DNA from: Axinella damicornis
Lineage: Eukaryota; Porifera; Demospongiae; Axinellida; Axinellidae
Assembly: GCA_963931865.1 (NCBI GenBank)
Contig: OZ007511.1
Span: forward strand, 9,538,603 to 9,602,602
Length of the DNA: 64,000 nucleotides
Direction of reading: 5' to 3'
In this document: positions 42,162 through 52,226 of the stretch, in pieces
Layout: each line of letters starts with the position of its first letter
Numbering within the stretch: the first letter of the stretch is position 1
Made by a program: the position numbers and the translations under genes
Notes under the pieces: generated by a model
Seen by the model: the letters and a program-made list of their open reading frames with translations, nothing else
Told to the model about the DNA's origin: nothing
The model's database searches: none

Positions 42162-42650
42162 CCATGTGCAGATGGTGAGCTCCCGTTTCGCGTGTACAAT
42201 GCGAACACTCTGGCCCCCAGACCTCGACAGATATAACAAACAAGATTCTTGATTGTCCACCATCTGTCTACCAGACGTCACCGCGCGTGACCATGCAGAT
42301 CTCCCAGGCCTTCGAATTCCCCTTTTGTATCTGCATACTGCAAGCGATCAAAGACTGGAGGTGGGAACTGCCTAGGAACGAGGCTACGTGCACAAAAACA
42401 AACAATATGACAACAGGCAGGAGTGGAATGTCTCTTTGCCATGTGTCTCATTGTTTTATGCAAGCTGAGTGTGTCAAGTTTTACAGAGGTATGCAAGCTG
42501 AGTGCATCAAGAATACTGAGTTTTACACCACTGAGGTAAACCTTTGATGGTGCCAGTGTGAAGTGTCAGCTCGTCAAGATCCATGATCCATGCAACAGTG
42601 TAGCTACAAAGTCCCCAATGCTGGTGAGGGATAGGACTTCAAGGGGTGGT
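42161..42650. other. Intron/intergenic, no gene recognised
   Basis: Short frames only. A half palindrome of the fold-back family (CCTAGGAACGAGGCTACG) lies near 42370-42387. Confidence 0.4.
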
Positions 42651-42697
42651 GTAGCCTCGGTCCCAGGCTCTCTCCTCAGAGCCTGGGACCGAGGCTA
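42651..42697. mobile_element. 47-bp fold-back element (near-perfect hairpin)
   Basis: GTAGCCTCGGTCCCAGGCTC ... GAGCCTGGGACCGAGGCTA, flanked by GGGGTGGT (42643-42650) and GGGGTGAT (42698-42705), an 8-bp target duplication with one mismatch. This is the smallest member of the family in the window. Confidence 0.8.
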
Positions 42698-42763
42698 GGG
42701 GTGATGGTGGGAGGGAAGTAAATGACCCCACACCTTCTAGCTATGTTATGACCACACTGACTA

Positions 42764-42989
42764 AGGTAACGGAGGGGGTTTCTGGACAGTAGGGGATTTC
42801 CGGACACTGCCCCAGCTTTCGTTCTCTTGCAGCAGTTTTTGCAACAACTGCACAGCGTTGGAAAGTTCGAAGGTAGGGTATGCATGCGCACTTACCATAA
42901 TTCGGAAGAACTGCTAATGGAGCGAATGTGAGGGGCATGAATGCCGTGTCCGGAATTAAAAGACTGTCCGGAAACCCCCTCCGTTACCT
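42764..42989. mobile_element. TA-flanked MITE, ends AGGTAACGGAGG
   Basis: 27-bp terminal inverted repeats (AGGTAACGGAGGGGGTTTC then [CT]GGACAGT) with one mismatch, flanked by TA (42762-42763 and 42990-42991), as for Tc1/mariner-type insertions. No coding capacity. Confidence 0.75.
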
Positions 42990-43265
42990 TACTGGGCATC
43001 CACCACATTAATGTCTAACCCTCAAGTAGTGGGTAGAATACCTCCAAAAGCTTACTATGCTATGCATGACTTCAAAATAATCTAAGTCACTACACTCGAC
43101 TCTGTCTAGTCTATTTGCAACAGTTCTACACGTAATGGCGGAATACTGACCTCACCCTCATTCCAAAGCTTCAGAAGGAGCATGCCAATTTCACAGAATA
43201 GCCTGTCGCCTCTTCACTACAGCAAGTCCGCTACCACAGTACCAGTCTCGCAACCCGTTTACTTG

Positions 43266-45188
43266 ACTGCAGCCGTGACCTTTGAACCGCGGAGGCGCGC
43301 GCAACCGGAAGCGGGTTTAAAAGCCGAATTTGTAGCAAGTTTTGGCGGGAAGTCGGGATGGCACACTCGCTAAGCACTTGCTTTGCAGCCTGGGGGCTGA
43401 GTGTTCGTCTCCCCAATAACCGAGTACGAGTCTGGGCCACTCCGTACATACCGGTTCCTGACTTCCCCGCCTAGCAGCCGGAGTACGCCGGTTCCCATCT
43501 GACCACCGAAGCTAAAGAAAGGTGTTCTGGTTGAAAGCAGGTTAGCCTCCTGTGATTCCAGTCACCGACGCCTATCCAGCGCTCCTGAGGCTTACACTTC
43601 GGTGTCTGACCTGTCACGGAGGGGTAGGTGTGTTGCTAGGTTGTATTTTTTTCTTTTTTTCCCCCTTCTTTTTTTTCTTTTGGTTGAGTGTTCAATCAGG
43701 GCTGCTATAGTGTAAGTATAGCTTATTCTTTTTTTTTTTCTTTTCTTTTTTCCCCCCCTTTCTTTTTTTGTTCTTTTGGGTGTGTTCAATCGGGGCTGCT
43801 AGACTATATAGGCTTATTCTTTTTTTTTTCCTTTTCTTTTTCCCCCCTTTCTTTTTTTTCTTTTGGGTGTGTTCATTCAGGGCTGCTACAAGTAGACTAT
43901 ATAATTATAGGCTTATTTTTCCCCCCTTTCTTTTGGGTGTGTTCATTCGGGGAAGCAGCAAGTATAGGCTTATTCTCCCTTCAGCTGATTTTGCTGTTCG
44001 TCAATATACATGCATTGCAATATTGTTTCCATTCACATGACTTATAGTTATTGACACATGCATATCCCTGCCCCCACTGATAGACAGCTGTTCACACTAG
44101 ATTTTCTATTCGGCTACTCACACAATCATAACATAGCCATGCACAGATCGTGCTTTACGTTGCAAAGTCATAAAACCTGGCCGGCCCCTAGTATATAACA
44201 GTATTGCCGGATCGAGGCCCGAGCTGGGGACTCTCCATGTGTGTGGGCTCAACTATGTCTGGCCCATGGGGAGTAAACGCAGGACCTAATTATCACTGCA
44301 GCGCCGTCATCGCCTGAAGTACATTCAGATAAGAGTTAGCATGCAACTAATAATTTCAGGGTGCAAGGGGGTCTTGTCAGGTAAATTGTCTGATGCCATT
44401 GTACGACCTCAGTTTCAGCTGAAGATTATATTGTCAAAAACATGCAACCGTCCAAATGGGTCATCCTGTGCAGCTATAATATTATATGGAGTTAGGTAAG
44501 AGAAAGGTAACATTTATAGTTTGTGAATGATGTATGACTTGCAACTTTGGGGTGCCTGCAAATGAATTTTAACTGCATGCCTGTATTACTATGATGAAAA
44601 GACTACCATGCACCTCCACTTAAACCCAGTCCATATAGATCGATCATTATGCAGATAATATAGCTGCGCCAAAAGCCCTTTCAGTTCTGAAAGTGGGTAT
44701 ATATATGTATTGCCTCATTAATCAGATACAACTACGCACATGCATGTAAATTAATGATGTTGTGACCATCTAGCCTCGTTCCCATGCTCCCCCTTGTGTG
44801 TGCGGTGAAGAAAAATACGGCGTGTGCAGGGGGAGGAGCCTGGGAATGAGGCTAGTGACCATCCACTTGAACCACTTTTCATCATGCACCCAAAGTTACC
44901 ATATATGGTTGACCCAGACATTTATGTAGTGGAAGTCATGTGATATGCATGATTGAAGTTTGTGGTGTCAGTTGCTGGCTGGGGTGATATGATCAGAGAT
45001 CTCTTTGAATCTGCTACTGCAAACGGTCAGGAGTTGATGACTACCCCTCAGCAGAACCGCCAGCCTGGGAGAGAGGCAGATCAGAGCAGTCAATGTGGTT
45101 CACATCAACTCAGCATTCAATTGGTGCCTAATATGCTAGGTGTCTTGGGATAGGAGAGCTAGGAGTGAGATACGAAGCTGGGATTAGC
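43266..45188. repeat. Direct duplication, copy 2 (partner 36768-38440)
   Basis: Same content as copy 1: SINE candidate (43353-43594), T-rich minisatellite (43640-43975), fold-back element (44770-44854) and the identical 66-codon frame (44953-45153). It has extra sequence at about 44190-44260 and 44430-44620. Confidence 0.9.
44770..44854. mobile_element. Fold-back element in duplication copy 2
   Basis: Flanked by GTGACCAT at 44762-44769 and 44855-44862. Its loop is 12 bp longer than that of the copy at 38038-38110 and contains a TGTGTGCGG/CGTGTGCAGG direct repeat. Confidence 0.85.
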
Positions 45189-45658
45189 AACCCACCCACA
45201 CACCCACTCAACCACCCACGCACCCACCCATGCACCCACCCATTCACACACTCACTTGAGAGAGCTAGGTTCAGAGTGGTTATCCTTGGCAGCAGTACTC
45301 ATCATGAACTGCCAGTAAAAGCGACTCAAGTCAAACTTTATCTCCCATCCTCTTCCTCCTGAGACACAGGGAACAGTTATTCTGCGAGGGATCATGGGGT
45401 TCTGGTAGTTTGAGGAGAGGGTAGCAGGTGGAAGAGAGGGGAGAAGATGGGGGAGGGGAGGAGAGGAGACGGAGAGGGGGGGGGGGGGAGGAGGAGGGGA
45501 TGAGATGCATGGCAGACTTGCACTAACTCCCATATTTCTGCTACCCAATCAGGGCATAAGAGTCATGCAAACCTTACTGCAATGTCGTGGGTAGGAGGAC
45601 TTGGAGGGAAGGTTTTCATGTCTGCCTCCATCCCATTCACCAGCCATGCAGCCCCCAC

Positions 45659-46044
45659 CTGTTAATACAGGATTATTTTTGTTGGGGGCAAGAATTATAA
45701 GTAACCATAGTAACACTGCTCCTAGGGGTCTGGCAGTACATATGCCCTAGGAATTTGTTTTCAAATGCAGGCCTCTAACATTCCTTTGGGACATTTGCTT
45801 TTTAAAGGGTGGAGTATGACATGCTGGGCCATCACTAAATCCGGTGGATCTGGGGTACCACACATGGTAGGCCTCCACAGGCTAAACTTGCAGGATGCGG
45901 TAGGCTTCCACAGGCTAAGCAGGATGTGTAACCTTCATTAATATCTACTTGCTTTTCACAGACTTAACCTCATGGTCTATATTATACACAGCATCATCAA
46001 AGTGGGAGGGGCGGGTTGCCAAAAGTTACGGTTATATAAGTCAA
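45659..46044. other. Upstream of the SH2 gene exons; further exons possible but not identified
   Basis: No clear exon. Includes a short direct repeat (TAGGC[CT]TCCACAGGCTAA) at about 45869 and 45902. Confidence 0.35.
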
Positions 46045-46279
46045 CATTAGTACAATGTATAAGGCAATGAGCCCCACCCATACACTATAGCATTAGTACA
46101 ATGTATAAGGCAATGAGCCCCACCCATACACTATAGCATTAGTACAATGTATAAGGCAATGAGCCCCACCCATACACTATAGCATTAGTACAGTGTATGA
46201 GGCAATCAGCCCCACCCATACACTATAGCATTAGTACAATGTATGTATAAGGCAATGAGCCCCACCCATACACTATAGC
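46045..46279. repeat. 46-bp minisatellite, five units
   Basis: Units begin CATTAGTACAATGTATAAGG and end CACCCATACACTATAG, at 46045, 46091, 46137, 46183 and 46229. The last has a 4-bp insertion (TATG). Confidence 0.95.
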
Positions 46280-46287
46280 CTGAGATA

Positions 46288-46468
46288 TGTTGCAATGAGA
46301 GTGGATCTCAGTGAGAAGAAGAACTTGACATCTGTAAGTTGACATTTCTTTGTGTGACATTCAAGAACCTGACACTAGTAAGTCGATGCGATGACCTTCA
46401 TCACACAGAGAAATGTCAACTTACAGAAGCCAGGTTCTTCTCACTGACTAAGATTCACTCTCATTGCA
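46288..46468. mobile_element. Fold-back element, about 70-bp arms
   Basis: Arms contain GCAATGAGAGTG and CTGTAAGTTGACATTTCT and recur inverted at 46405-46468, with a spacer of about 45 bp. No clear target duplication. Confidence 0.65.
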
Positions 46469-46483
46469 CAGCACCTGACTAGG

Positions 46484-46553
46484 GGTCAGAATCCTCCTTT
46501 CCCTCCTCGCCTCCACATCCACCACCAAAGCCACCACCACGCCCACCTGTGGA
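46484..46553 (-). CDS. Candidate Gly-rich terminal exon
   Basis: The acceptor TTTCCACAG precedes a frame GRGGGFGGGCGGEEGKEDSD, then Pro and TAG. Composition is like the Gly-rich acidic end of RNA-binding or chaperone proteins, but it is too short to classify. Upstream exons are not identified. An alternative frame is open and hydrophobic, so the assignment is weak. Confidence 0.2.
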
Positions 46554-46559
46554 AACATA

Positions 46560-47129
46560 GTGATATTAAACACATGCCAGCCAAACACACACCAAGAACA
46601 GTGTTCTCAACCAGAAAGGAGCAGAATGAGATTCAATAGCTCTGTGAAGCCTTGCCTAGCACAAGGACAAAGGCTATATATATATACACTGTTATTGAAC
46701 TTTGAACTCATTATTGTCATTTCCTTATGTATCACACGTTAGTCGTGTGAGCGAGCACGTTGCATTCATTGACAGAAATTTGTGAAAGGGGACTCTGAGT
46801 TTGGTCTAGATAATCTGCATGAATCTCCTTCGATAGCCGAGCAAAACAGCCTAAGTGCCATAGGACAGCTAGTACGAAGCCGAATTGACTTTATTACATA
46901 CACTCCCATAATGGTTCTAAGTGACATGTGAAACCGCTGCAGTAGTGTGTGACAGTAGAATTGGGTGATATTTAGAATGGCAATATTACCAAACCAGCAA
47001 TATACAGTAATACTGCACTATATCTTGCAGTGAAAGGTTTGTACTCTCCTTACATTTCTGGTATAACAACAACTCAGTTTTCTTTATTGTTGATGTAGCT
47101 ACGGAATTCAGAATTTGTGTAACATTATG
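46560..47129. other. Intergenic, no gene recognised
   Basis: Short frames only. Confidence 0.4.
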
Positions 47130-47362
47130 TCTGCCCCTGAATGGCACACCATTGGAGATGGCTATTAAACACCTTGGTCTCGTTGTTTCCTCTTGGTCAC
47201 GCCATATCACCTCCAACGATCTGTGCTAGGCTAAAAATGGTTCTGGGCTTGCTCTATCAACAGTACTATAACCATGTTGAAGGTGATGTCCTCAAACAAA
47301 TTTATATCCCACTTGTCAGACCACACCTTGAATACGGATGTGCTGTTTGTACTACATTTGCA
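47095..47362 (+). mobile_element. LINE-type reverse transcriptase fragment
   Basis: With one frameshift near 47205 the plus strand reads L-x-L-NGTPLEMAIKHLGL, SSWSRHI, then ICARLKMVLGLLYQQYYNHV and YIPLVRPHLEYGCAV. This is the thumb-region signature of non-LTR (CR1/jockey-like) retrotransposons. Both ends are truncated; the 3' side abuts a receptor fragment. Confidence 0.75.
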
Positions 47363-47475
47363 ACAGTAGAACTTTTGTCTAATAACCGCGGGAGATATCC
47401 CCCCATAATATCCGGTCCCCATTGCTCTCAGAATAAAATTCTGACCAGGATATATACAGAAATGTCTCAAAAATT
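47363..47475 (-). pseudogene. Small receptor-gene fragment
   Basis: Matches 56645-56770 of the intact receptor gene (segment around SVYPGQNFILRAVGIGYYGG), in minus orientation. It starts exactly where the LINE fragment ends. Confidence 0.75.
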
Positions 47476-47758
47476 TTAAATACTCATTAATTTTTGCGCA
47501 TGCGTGCCATTGGCCTATATAAATTATGTATTGTTTACCGTCAGAAAATATAGTTCCCTTCAAAATATCTAAATTCTGGATCTTTGCGAGGCATGGACAG
47601 ATTTTAACGAAACAAGCACTGACGGTTAGTGATGCCGAGAGAGAGAGAAATTAAGTCCAACAGAAAAAATTCTGGGACCAGCTGGATGTGCTCTTTCCAT
47701 TGGTTAGGTCATCGATCGAAGGTCTGTAGTGAAGTTTAAATTTCACTCTAACATGCCT

Positions 47759-48340
47759 ACTGTTTGCTGTCCGAGTTTGTAGCGCATCTCAGCAAGCATC
47801 AGAGTCCATGCTGTGTCAGGACGTGTGTGGATTACTTGAAAGGAGCCTTTGTGTTGCTCTTTTGCACAATCCGGACAACAAAGAACACATTTTCAGGTAC
47901 GTTTCCTGCCCTCACATTCTGCTGAATGTGACCTTCCTGGTGGATGTTGCTCCACAGAATGTCCGCGTCAAACGAAACCATGATATGAGCGGAGGGAAAC
48001 AATCATACAGCTTCTTGGTCACCGCATTCCCGGCACTTCTAAATGCAAATATTACGCACATTTTCGCCAATTACAACTGAAGCTGCCAATCATAATTCAA
48101 TATGTTGGGTGCCAACTTGTCAGTTTTCCTAATTATTGTGAAAGACCTGATGAACTGCTTGGAGGTGGGTGTGTGTTCTATCAACACAGTTACTGTATTG
48201 AACTTTCACTATATGTGGGACACCTATCATCACCGACATCCTATGAACATGTGCAAACAGCTAAGCTATTTACAGTTGCAAGCACTCCTGAGAGCAATCC
48301 AAAGCAGTGGCAATACATGTACAGTATTGTTATTATAGCA
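47759..48340 (+). pseudogene. Cys-rich membrane-protein gene, copy B, decayed
   Basis: Corresponds to 16985-17640 and 18412 onward of copy A. The signal peptide start is missing (the duplication border falls inside it). The ectodomain frame breaks near 48077 (IFANYN then stop). The exon-1 donor and intron are deleted, and nearly all of exon 2 is gone: the sequence jumps from CAATACATGTACAGTATTG to the downstream flank TATAGCATGTACCATTTAAT. No membrane segment remains. Confidence 0.85.
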
Positions 48341-48566
48341 TGTACCATTTAATTCGCAATTGGATGCAGCTGGTTGAGTTAAAGAATCCTGGCCAGGCAT
48401 ACATAGTCCTGTGCCCAGACCACACCTTCTGGCGAGAGGGTCTGGTCTGGGAACGAGACTAAGACATACGTATATGACGCATGATTTGCCAGCAACCCTC
48501 GATCAATCGCTGCATGAGATCTATCAGAGCATATCATGTATTAACAGTGTAAGACAATCAGCACAG

Positions 48567-49958
48567 TTATGGCATTGAATCAGAAATATTCGTTAACCTC
48601 TCCATTACTTCCCTCAGATTAGCCGTAACCCTATCTTTACCTCCAGGGATTGTGATGCCATGGTGCCGCCTTCCTGCCAGGTTGGCTAATATCTCGAGAG
48701 TAGGTGTATCCAGCTTGAATTCAGGGATAAGTTCAAAGATAAACGCTTCATCTCTTAGCCACCATAAATGGATCAAACCCGCTCCATGAACCCCCAATAA
48801 AATATCAGCCTCCTGTCCATAGCGTATTTGCGAACAAATGGGCAAGTTTTCCATGTGTACAACAGTCAGTTGCAAGGAAGGAAAAGATTTGTTCAACGAC
48901 TGTATAAGTTCATCCTCATTAGTCAGCACTCTCTGAAATCTAAATTGACTGTCTCCACGATAACGAACATATGGCTTCCTAGATACAACAATTAGTTGCT
49001 TTGCCGACGATTTCCTTTCAAAGTCCTTTAGGGAACAGGCTTTCAAAACTCTCGATCGAAATGACATGAAGCTGGTTCCAGGTAGATCAGTACCATCACA
49101 CTTCAAACAGTCATATCTTAGACCGTCTTCTATCCTGCATCGGAACAAGACACAAGCATAAGCCCACGGAACTAATACTACCTTCCGAAAGCAAGTGATA
49201 CTGTTGGAGAAGTTCTTCAGAGTAAGCATCTCTGGAAAAAGTGCCCTCTCAAAATCCTCAAACTTGTAGCCATTTGAATCTGAGATTCTAATGATGACAG
49301 AGTCTTCATCAACTGCACTGTTATCAATGAGGCTCTTGTGGACGTTGTAGTACGCCAAGAACCGGAAATATATGTGGTGGGGTTGACTAACCATGAAGAA
49401 ATAGGCGGTCTTATTGACCCACTCTTCACATGCAGAGGGTGGCTTTTGTTCAGAGTTGATAACTTCACGTACAAAGTTTTGCATATAGTCAACAGGCTCA
49501 GTTGCCTTGAACAGGTTCGTCATCATGGGTACTGGACACTGTGTTTCATTGCTTTCCAATAGCCACACTGACATGGTTCCAAGAATGTTACAAGTGTTAC
49601 AATTAGACATTGCACTTTTCAGTCGCTTTGGATGAATTGCTAAGTTTTGAATAGTGCAGGTTGCCATGACGCTAGATCTTGGTGTCCGAAAACAGCTGAT
49701 TGAATGGTTAGGCCACATAACAGAGTCACACATAGGAACAGGGCTCTGAAATGGATGTTCGATAAACGTGTCACAAAACGTCTTTGACTTCCATGTGGCG
49801 GGAGTGGGCGGGGGAAATAGAGTCACAGGAACTAGATCCTGCTCTCTGCCATTCCTGTGCATGGAGGAACCTAAGTGCATATGCCAGAGGTAAAAGATCC
49901 ATACACAGAGCACCACAAGCCCCAGGCAAGCAGCCAACGTCCTGATTCTGGGAACCAT
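48567..49958 (-). CDS. GT61-family glycosyltransferase, copy B
   Basis: 463 aa, the same length as copy A, with the same anchor, the VSRKPYVRYRG segment and the VHGAGLIHLWWL motif. Differences from copy A are conservative and scattered (for example G[HQ]EAD, E[HP]VDY, EVI/EVM). Both copies keep an open frame, whereas the three other genes of the unit have each lost one copy, so retention of both may reflect dosage, divergence or simply chance. It sits about 720 bp downstream of the fused glycosyltransferase gene on the same strand. Confidence 0.85.
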   Translation of the reverse strand: MVPRIRTLAACLGLVVLCVWIFYLWHMHLGSSMHRNGREQDLVPVTLFPPPTPATWKSKTFCDTFIEHPFQSPVPMCDSVMWPNHSISCFRTPRSSVMATCTIQNLAIHPKRLKSAMSNCNTCNILGTMSVWLLESNETQCPVPMMTNLFKATEPVDYMQNFVREVINSEQKPPSACEEWVNKTAYFFMVSQPHHIYFRFLAYYNVHKSLIDNSAVDEDSVIIRISDSNGYKFEDFERALFPEMLTLKNFSNSITCFRKVVLVPWAYACVLFRCRIEDGLRYDCLKCDGTDLPGTSFMSFRSRVLKACSLKDFERKSSAKQLIVVSRKPYVRYRGDSQFRFQRVLTNEDELIQSLNKSFPSLQLTVVHMENLPICSQIRYGQEADILLGVHGAGLIHLWWLRDEAFIFELIPEFKLDTPTLEILANLAGRRHHGITIPGGKDRVTANLREVMERLTNISDSMP

Positions 49959-50675
49959 ATTCTGTCCACGCGTTCAATAGCTAGCTAATTGGAGGTGGGG
50001 CACAAACTGTCACGACATCTGCGCTCGATCATATCAACACGCGGCCCACACACTCACCAGCTAAGTGGTAGGCCCTAGTCACCAACCGACCTGCTCCAGG
50101 CTTTAGCAGATCTCAACTTCACTTGGCGACTTGCAGTGCAATATTCATGATTCAGCCTGATTGCTAACATGCTGCTGATTCCGCATCACCCATGCTGGAA
50201 CCCGATTCTCAAATTTGGCCGTAGCTTTTACGGAAATCGGAAACTTCCGTATCGCTGGTAGTAGAGCGCGCGCGGTATATTATGCACATGTCAACAGTTC
50301 ATAGTTTAATTACTACAGTGTTTACACAGCCTATGTACATGTCAGGAGCGCATACTGACGTAGAGAGCGGAACCTCATTATGCGCTCCTGACATGTATAT
50401 AGCTAGGCCACACTGATTGCCTATGTCATGGTGGTAGTGGCAACAGGAGCTCATAATGAAGTTGCACACTCTTAATACCATCATCATTCGTAATGCTACT
50501 GGTTAGCAGGTAGCTAGCTAGTAGTGTTTTTGGGAACAGCATCCTTCGCCTTATGATCTTCTGGTGCTATATAGATCTTCACGCAATATTATTACCCGTG
50601 CACATTCATCAGTGAAGCCTTTTAATCTGAATTTAGAACTCAACAACAATATGAAAAAATTACTGGCCAGCAACA
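49959..50675. other. Intergenic between copy B glycosyltransferases
   Basis: Includes the palindromic hAT-like mini-element at 50344-50391 (CAGGAGCGCAT ... ATGCGCTCCTG, flanked by ACATGT). Lacks the MITE and fold-back insertion of copy A. Confidence 0.6.
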
Positions 50676-52226
50676 TTAAAGTTTTGTATGTACAATGTCT
50701 GAATGTTCATTCATGAACTTTGCCATGATCTTTTCAGGACGGCGAGGTGGAGCAAAATGGGCGATGAAATCTCCTGGTCTCCAAAAACACTTACCGTCAC
50801 TAAAACCACAGAGAGCCTGGAGGGTACGATCACCTTCAAACATATGGATTGAATGCCTCCAAATGCTGTGAACTGGACGCACAAGATCCCACATGGCAGA
50901 CTGTTCAAATCCCCATATGAAACGCCAATCTCTATTCCATGATTGCTGATCCATTGAAGCTAGTAAGAGCGCATGGGAATTTTCAGTGTTCCGCATAAGT
51001 ATAGCTCCAGTGTTGATAAATCCATCATAGGATGGTATAACTATTAACATGTCTTTATCCTTGGCTTCAGGAACAGCAAAGAAAGATTCCAATTTGATAG
51101 AAAAGTTTGTAAAGATGGCATCAGTGTCTACAAAGAATAGTAACCTGCAGTCATCCAAGTGGTTTAAAATACTATCGAACTTCCCCCAGTTTGCACCACT
51201 ATAACCACTGTTCTTCCTTTCAAAATATGGCCGGCCTTCTTCTATGAAGTGGTAACCATGCGTGGATGCATACCTCTTCTTGTTTCGTCTCAGTGCTGAT
51301 GCCACTCGCAATTGCTTCATATCATGAGACTGGCTGCCAGTTAGAATACAGGCGGGTTTACGTGGGCATATATTGTTCTGATTTGAAAGGTAGAATTTCT
51401 GCAATGTTTCATATCCATGCACTTTCTGGCTGACAGTGTACTGGCAACTTTCATTGGACGGTGGTACCAGTAAGTTCAACGTGTGGTCTGCCCAGTACAC
51501 TGTCACTTTACCACACGAAGCTTTGACCATTGTGGATGAATATGTACAATTACTGATTATCACGTCTTGTAACGTTAATTGGCTCCATTTCTTCAGAATA
51601 TTGTAAGCATTTCTATTTCCCTTTCGAAATCCAACTACTCTACTGCTACAATGATTGGAGTTATGCCTGAAACCCAGTGAGTGAACGGCTGCAAATCCAT
51701 TCTGCTCAACTGCTGCAAAAATATCAGAGAGGTGGTTGTTGAGTTGTAGTTCTGGATCGAGCCACAAGGCAGCGCCAAATTCATCCACAACTTTCTGGAT
51801 GGCCACAGGTTTCCAGATCCCTTTGATCGACCTGAAGTACAGTGGGTAGAACGTAAAAGGAAATTCTCTGACCTGGAGTTGAATTCCCAATGATTGGGAT
51901 CTGTTGAGAAGGAACATGACCTGACAAGCCCTAAGTCCAAGATCCCACACGACTAACTGGTGACTGGATTTTGGTTCAAGCATTGCAAAGGATTCCACAA
52001 GACGCAGCAAATTCGGAAACTCTTTGCTGCTTGTACCTGTTGTAAATGTGACGTTCATCTGTCCGCGTAGTCTTGACGATCCGTTTGTCATCTTGGTTCT
52101 TGTGGCGATCCAACTGTAGGGGCGAGGATCATGTATGCCGATGATTCCATGAGACAACAAGAGGAACAGAGACGGCACGGCTAGTATTAACGGAATGAGG
52201 TACCCACGGCTACGTCCTATCATCAT
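50676..52226 (-). CDS. Fused glycosyltransferase: DUF1647-like domain plus GT34 domain (intact, copy B)
   Basis: 516 aa from the MMIG start, chosen because copies A and B agree only from there; longer N-terminal extensions differ in frame. Residues 6-28 are a type II anchor (YLIPLILAVPSLFLLLSHG). Residues about 60-270 resemble the DUF1647 type of GT-A-like domain: KEFPNLLRLVESFAMLEP, VVWDLGL, WKPVAIQKVV, ALWLDPELQL. Residues about 300-505 are a GT34 (GMA12/MNN10-type) domain: KKRYASTHGYHFI, ANWGKFDSIL, the metal-binding VDTDAIFTNF (DxD at 367-369), WGFEQSAMWD, GDFIAHFAPP. GT34 enzymes transfer galactose or xylose from nucleotide sugars in the Golgi. The N-terminal domain may be a second catalytic or a structural domain. 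The order, two GT-like domains in one chain, is uncommon to my knowledge. Confidence 0.8.
   Translation of the reverse strand: MMIGRSRGYLIPLILAVPSLFLLLSHGIIGIHDPRPYSWIATRTKMTNGSSRLRGQMNVTFTTGTSSKEFPNLLRLVESFAMLEPKSSHQLVVWDLGLRACQVMFLLNRSQSLGIQLQVREFPFTFYPLYFRSIKGIWKPVAIQKVVDEFGAALWLDPELQLNNHLSDIFAAVEQNGFAAVHSLGFRHNSNHCSSRVVGFRKGNRNAYNILKKWSQLTLQDVIISNCTYSSTMVKASCGKVTVYWADHTLNLLVPPSNESCQYTVSQKVHGYETLQKFYLSNQNNICPRKPACILTGSQSHDMKQLRVASALRRNKKRYASTHGYHFIEEGRPYFERKNSGYSGANWGKFDSILNHLDDCRLLFFVDTDAIFTNFSIKLESFFAVPEAKDKDMLIVIPSYDGFINTGAILMRNTENSHALLLASMDQQSWNRDWRFIWGFEQSAMWDLVRPVHSIWRHSIHMFEGDRTLQALCGFSDGKCFWRPGDFIAHFAPPRRPEKIMAKFMNEHSDIVHTKL

Larger units (their letters stand above)
39720..45658 (-). 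pseudogene. DAPP1-like SH2-domain gene, four exons seen, frameshift in the SH2 exon
   Basis: Exons in order with consistent splice phases: 45658-45578 (GAAWLVNGMEADMK; donor GTAAGG), 45401-45256 (NPMIPRRITVP ... GWEIKFDLSRFYWQF; donor GTGAGT), 41906-41788 and 39853-39720. The last two encode an SH2 domain: WYHPGISRHIAES, then GTYLLRDSLTNTDSLTLSVR with the phosphotyrosine-binding Arg in LLRDS, then CKNSVKHYRVIWDGRHF, CFGLGKFPDADTL and HFDNQPIISG. LSVR-x-K-x-SVKH and HF-x-NQP-x-I match the adaptor DAPP1/Bam32 as I recall it. DAPP1 binds phosphotyrosine and, through a PH domain, phosphoinositides; no PH exon was found here. In exon 3 the reading frame breaks near 41847 (AGAGATATGGAACC, two extra bases or one missing), so it is a pseudogene, a variant allele or an assembly error. 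Confidence 0.7.

Noticed and set aside
41819..42243. His/Thr-rich minus-strand frames
   Set aside because: Translation of a (GT/CA)n microsatellite; only the part at 41788-41906 is a credible exon.
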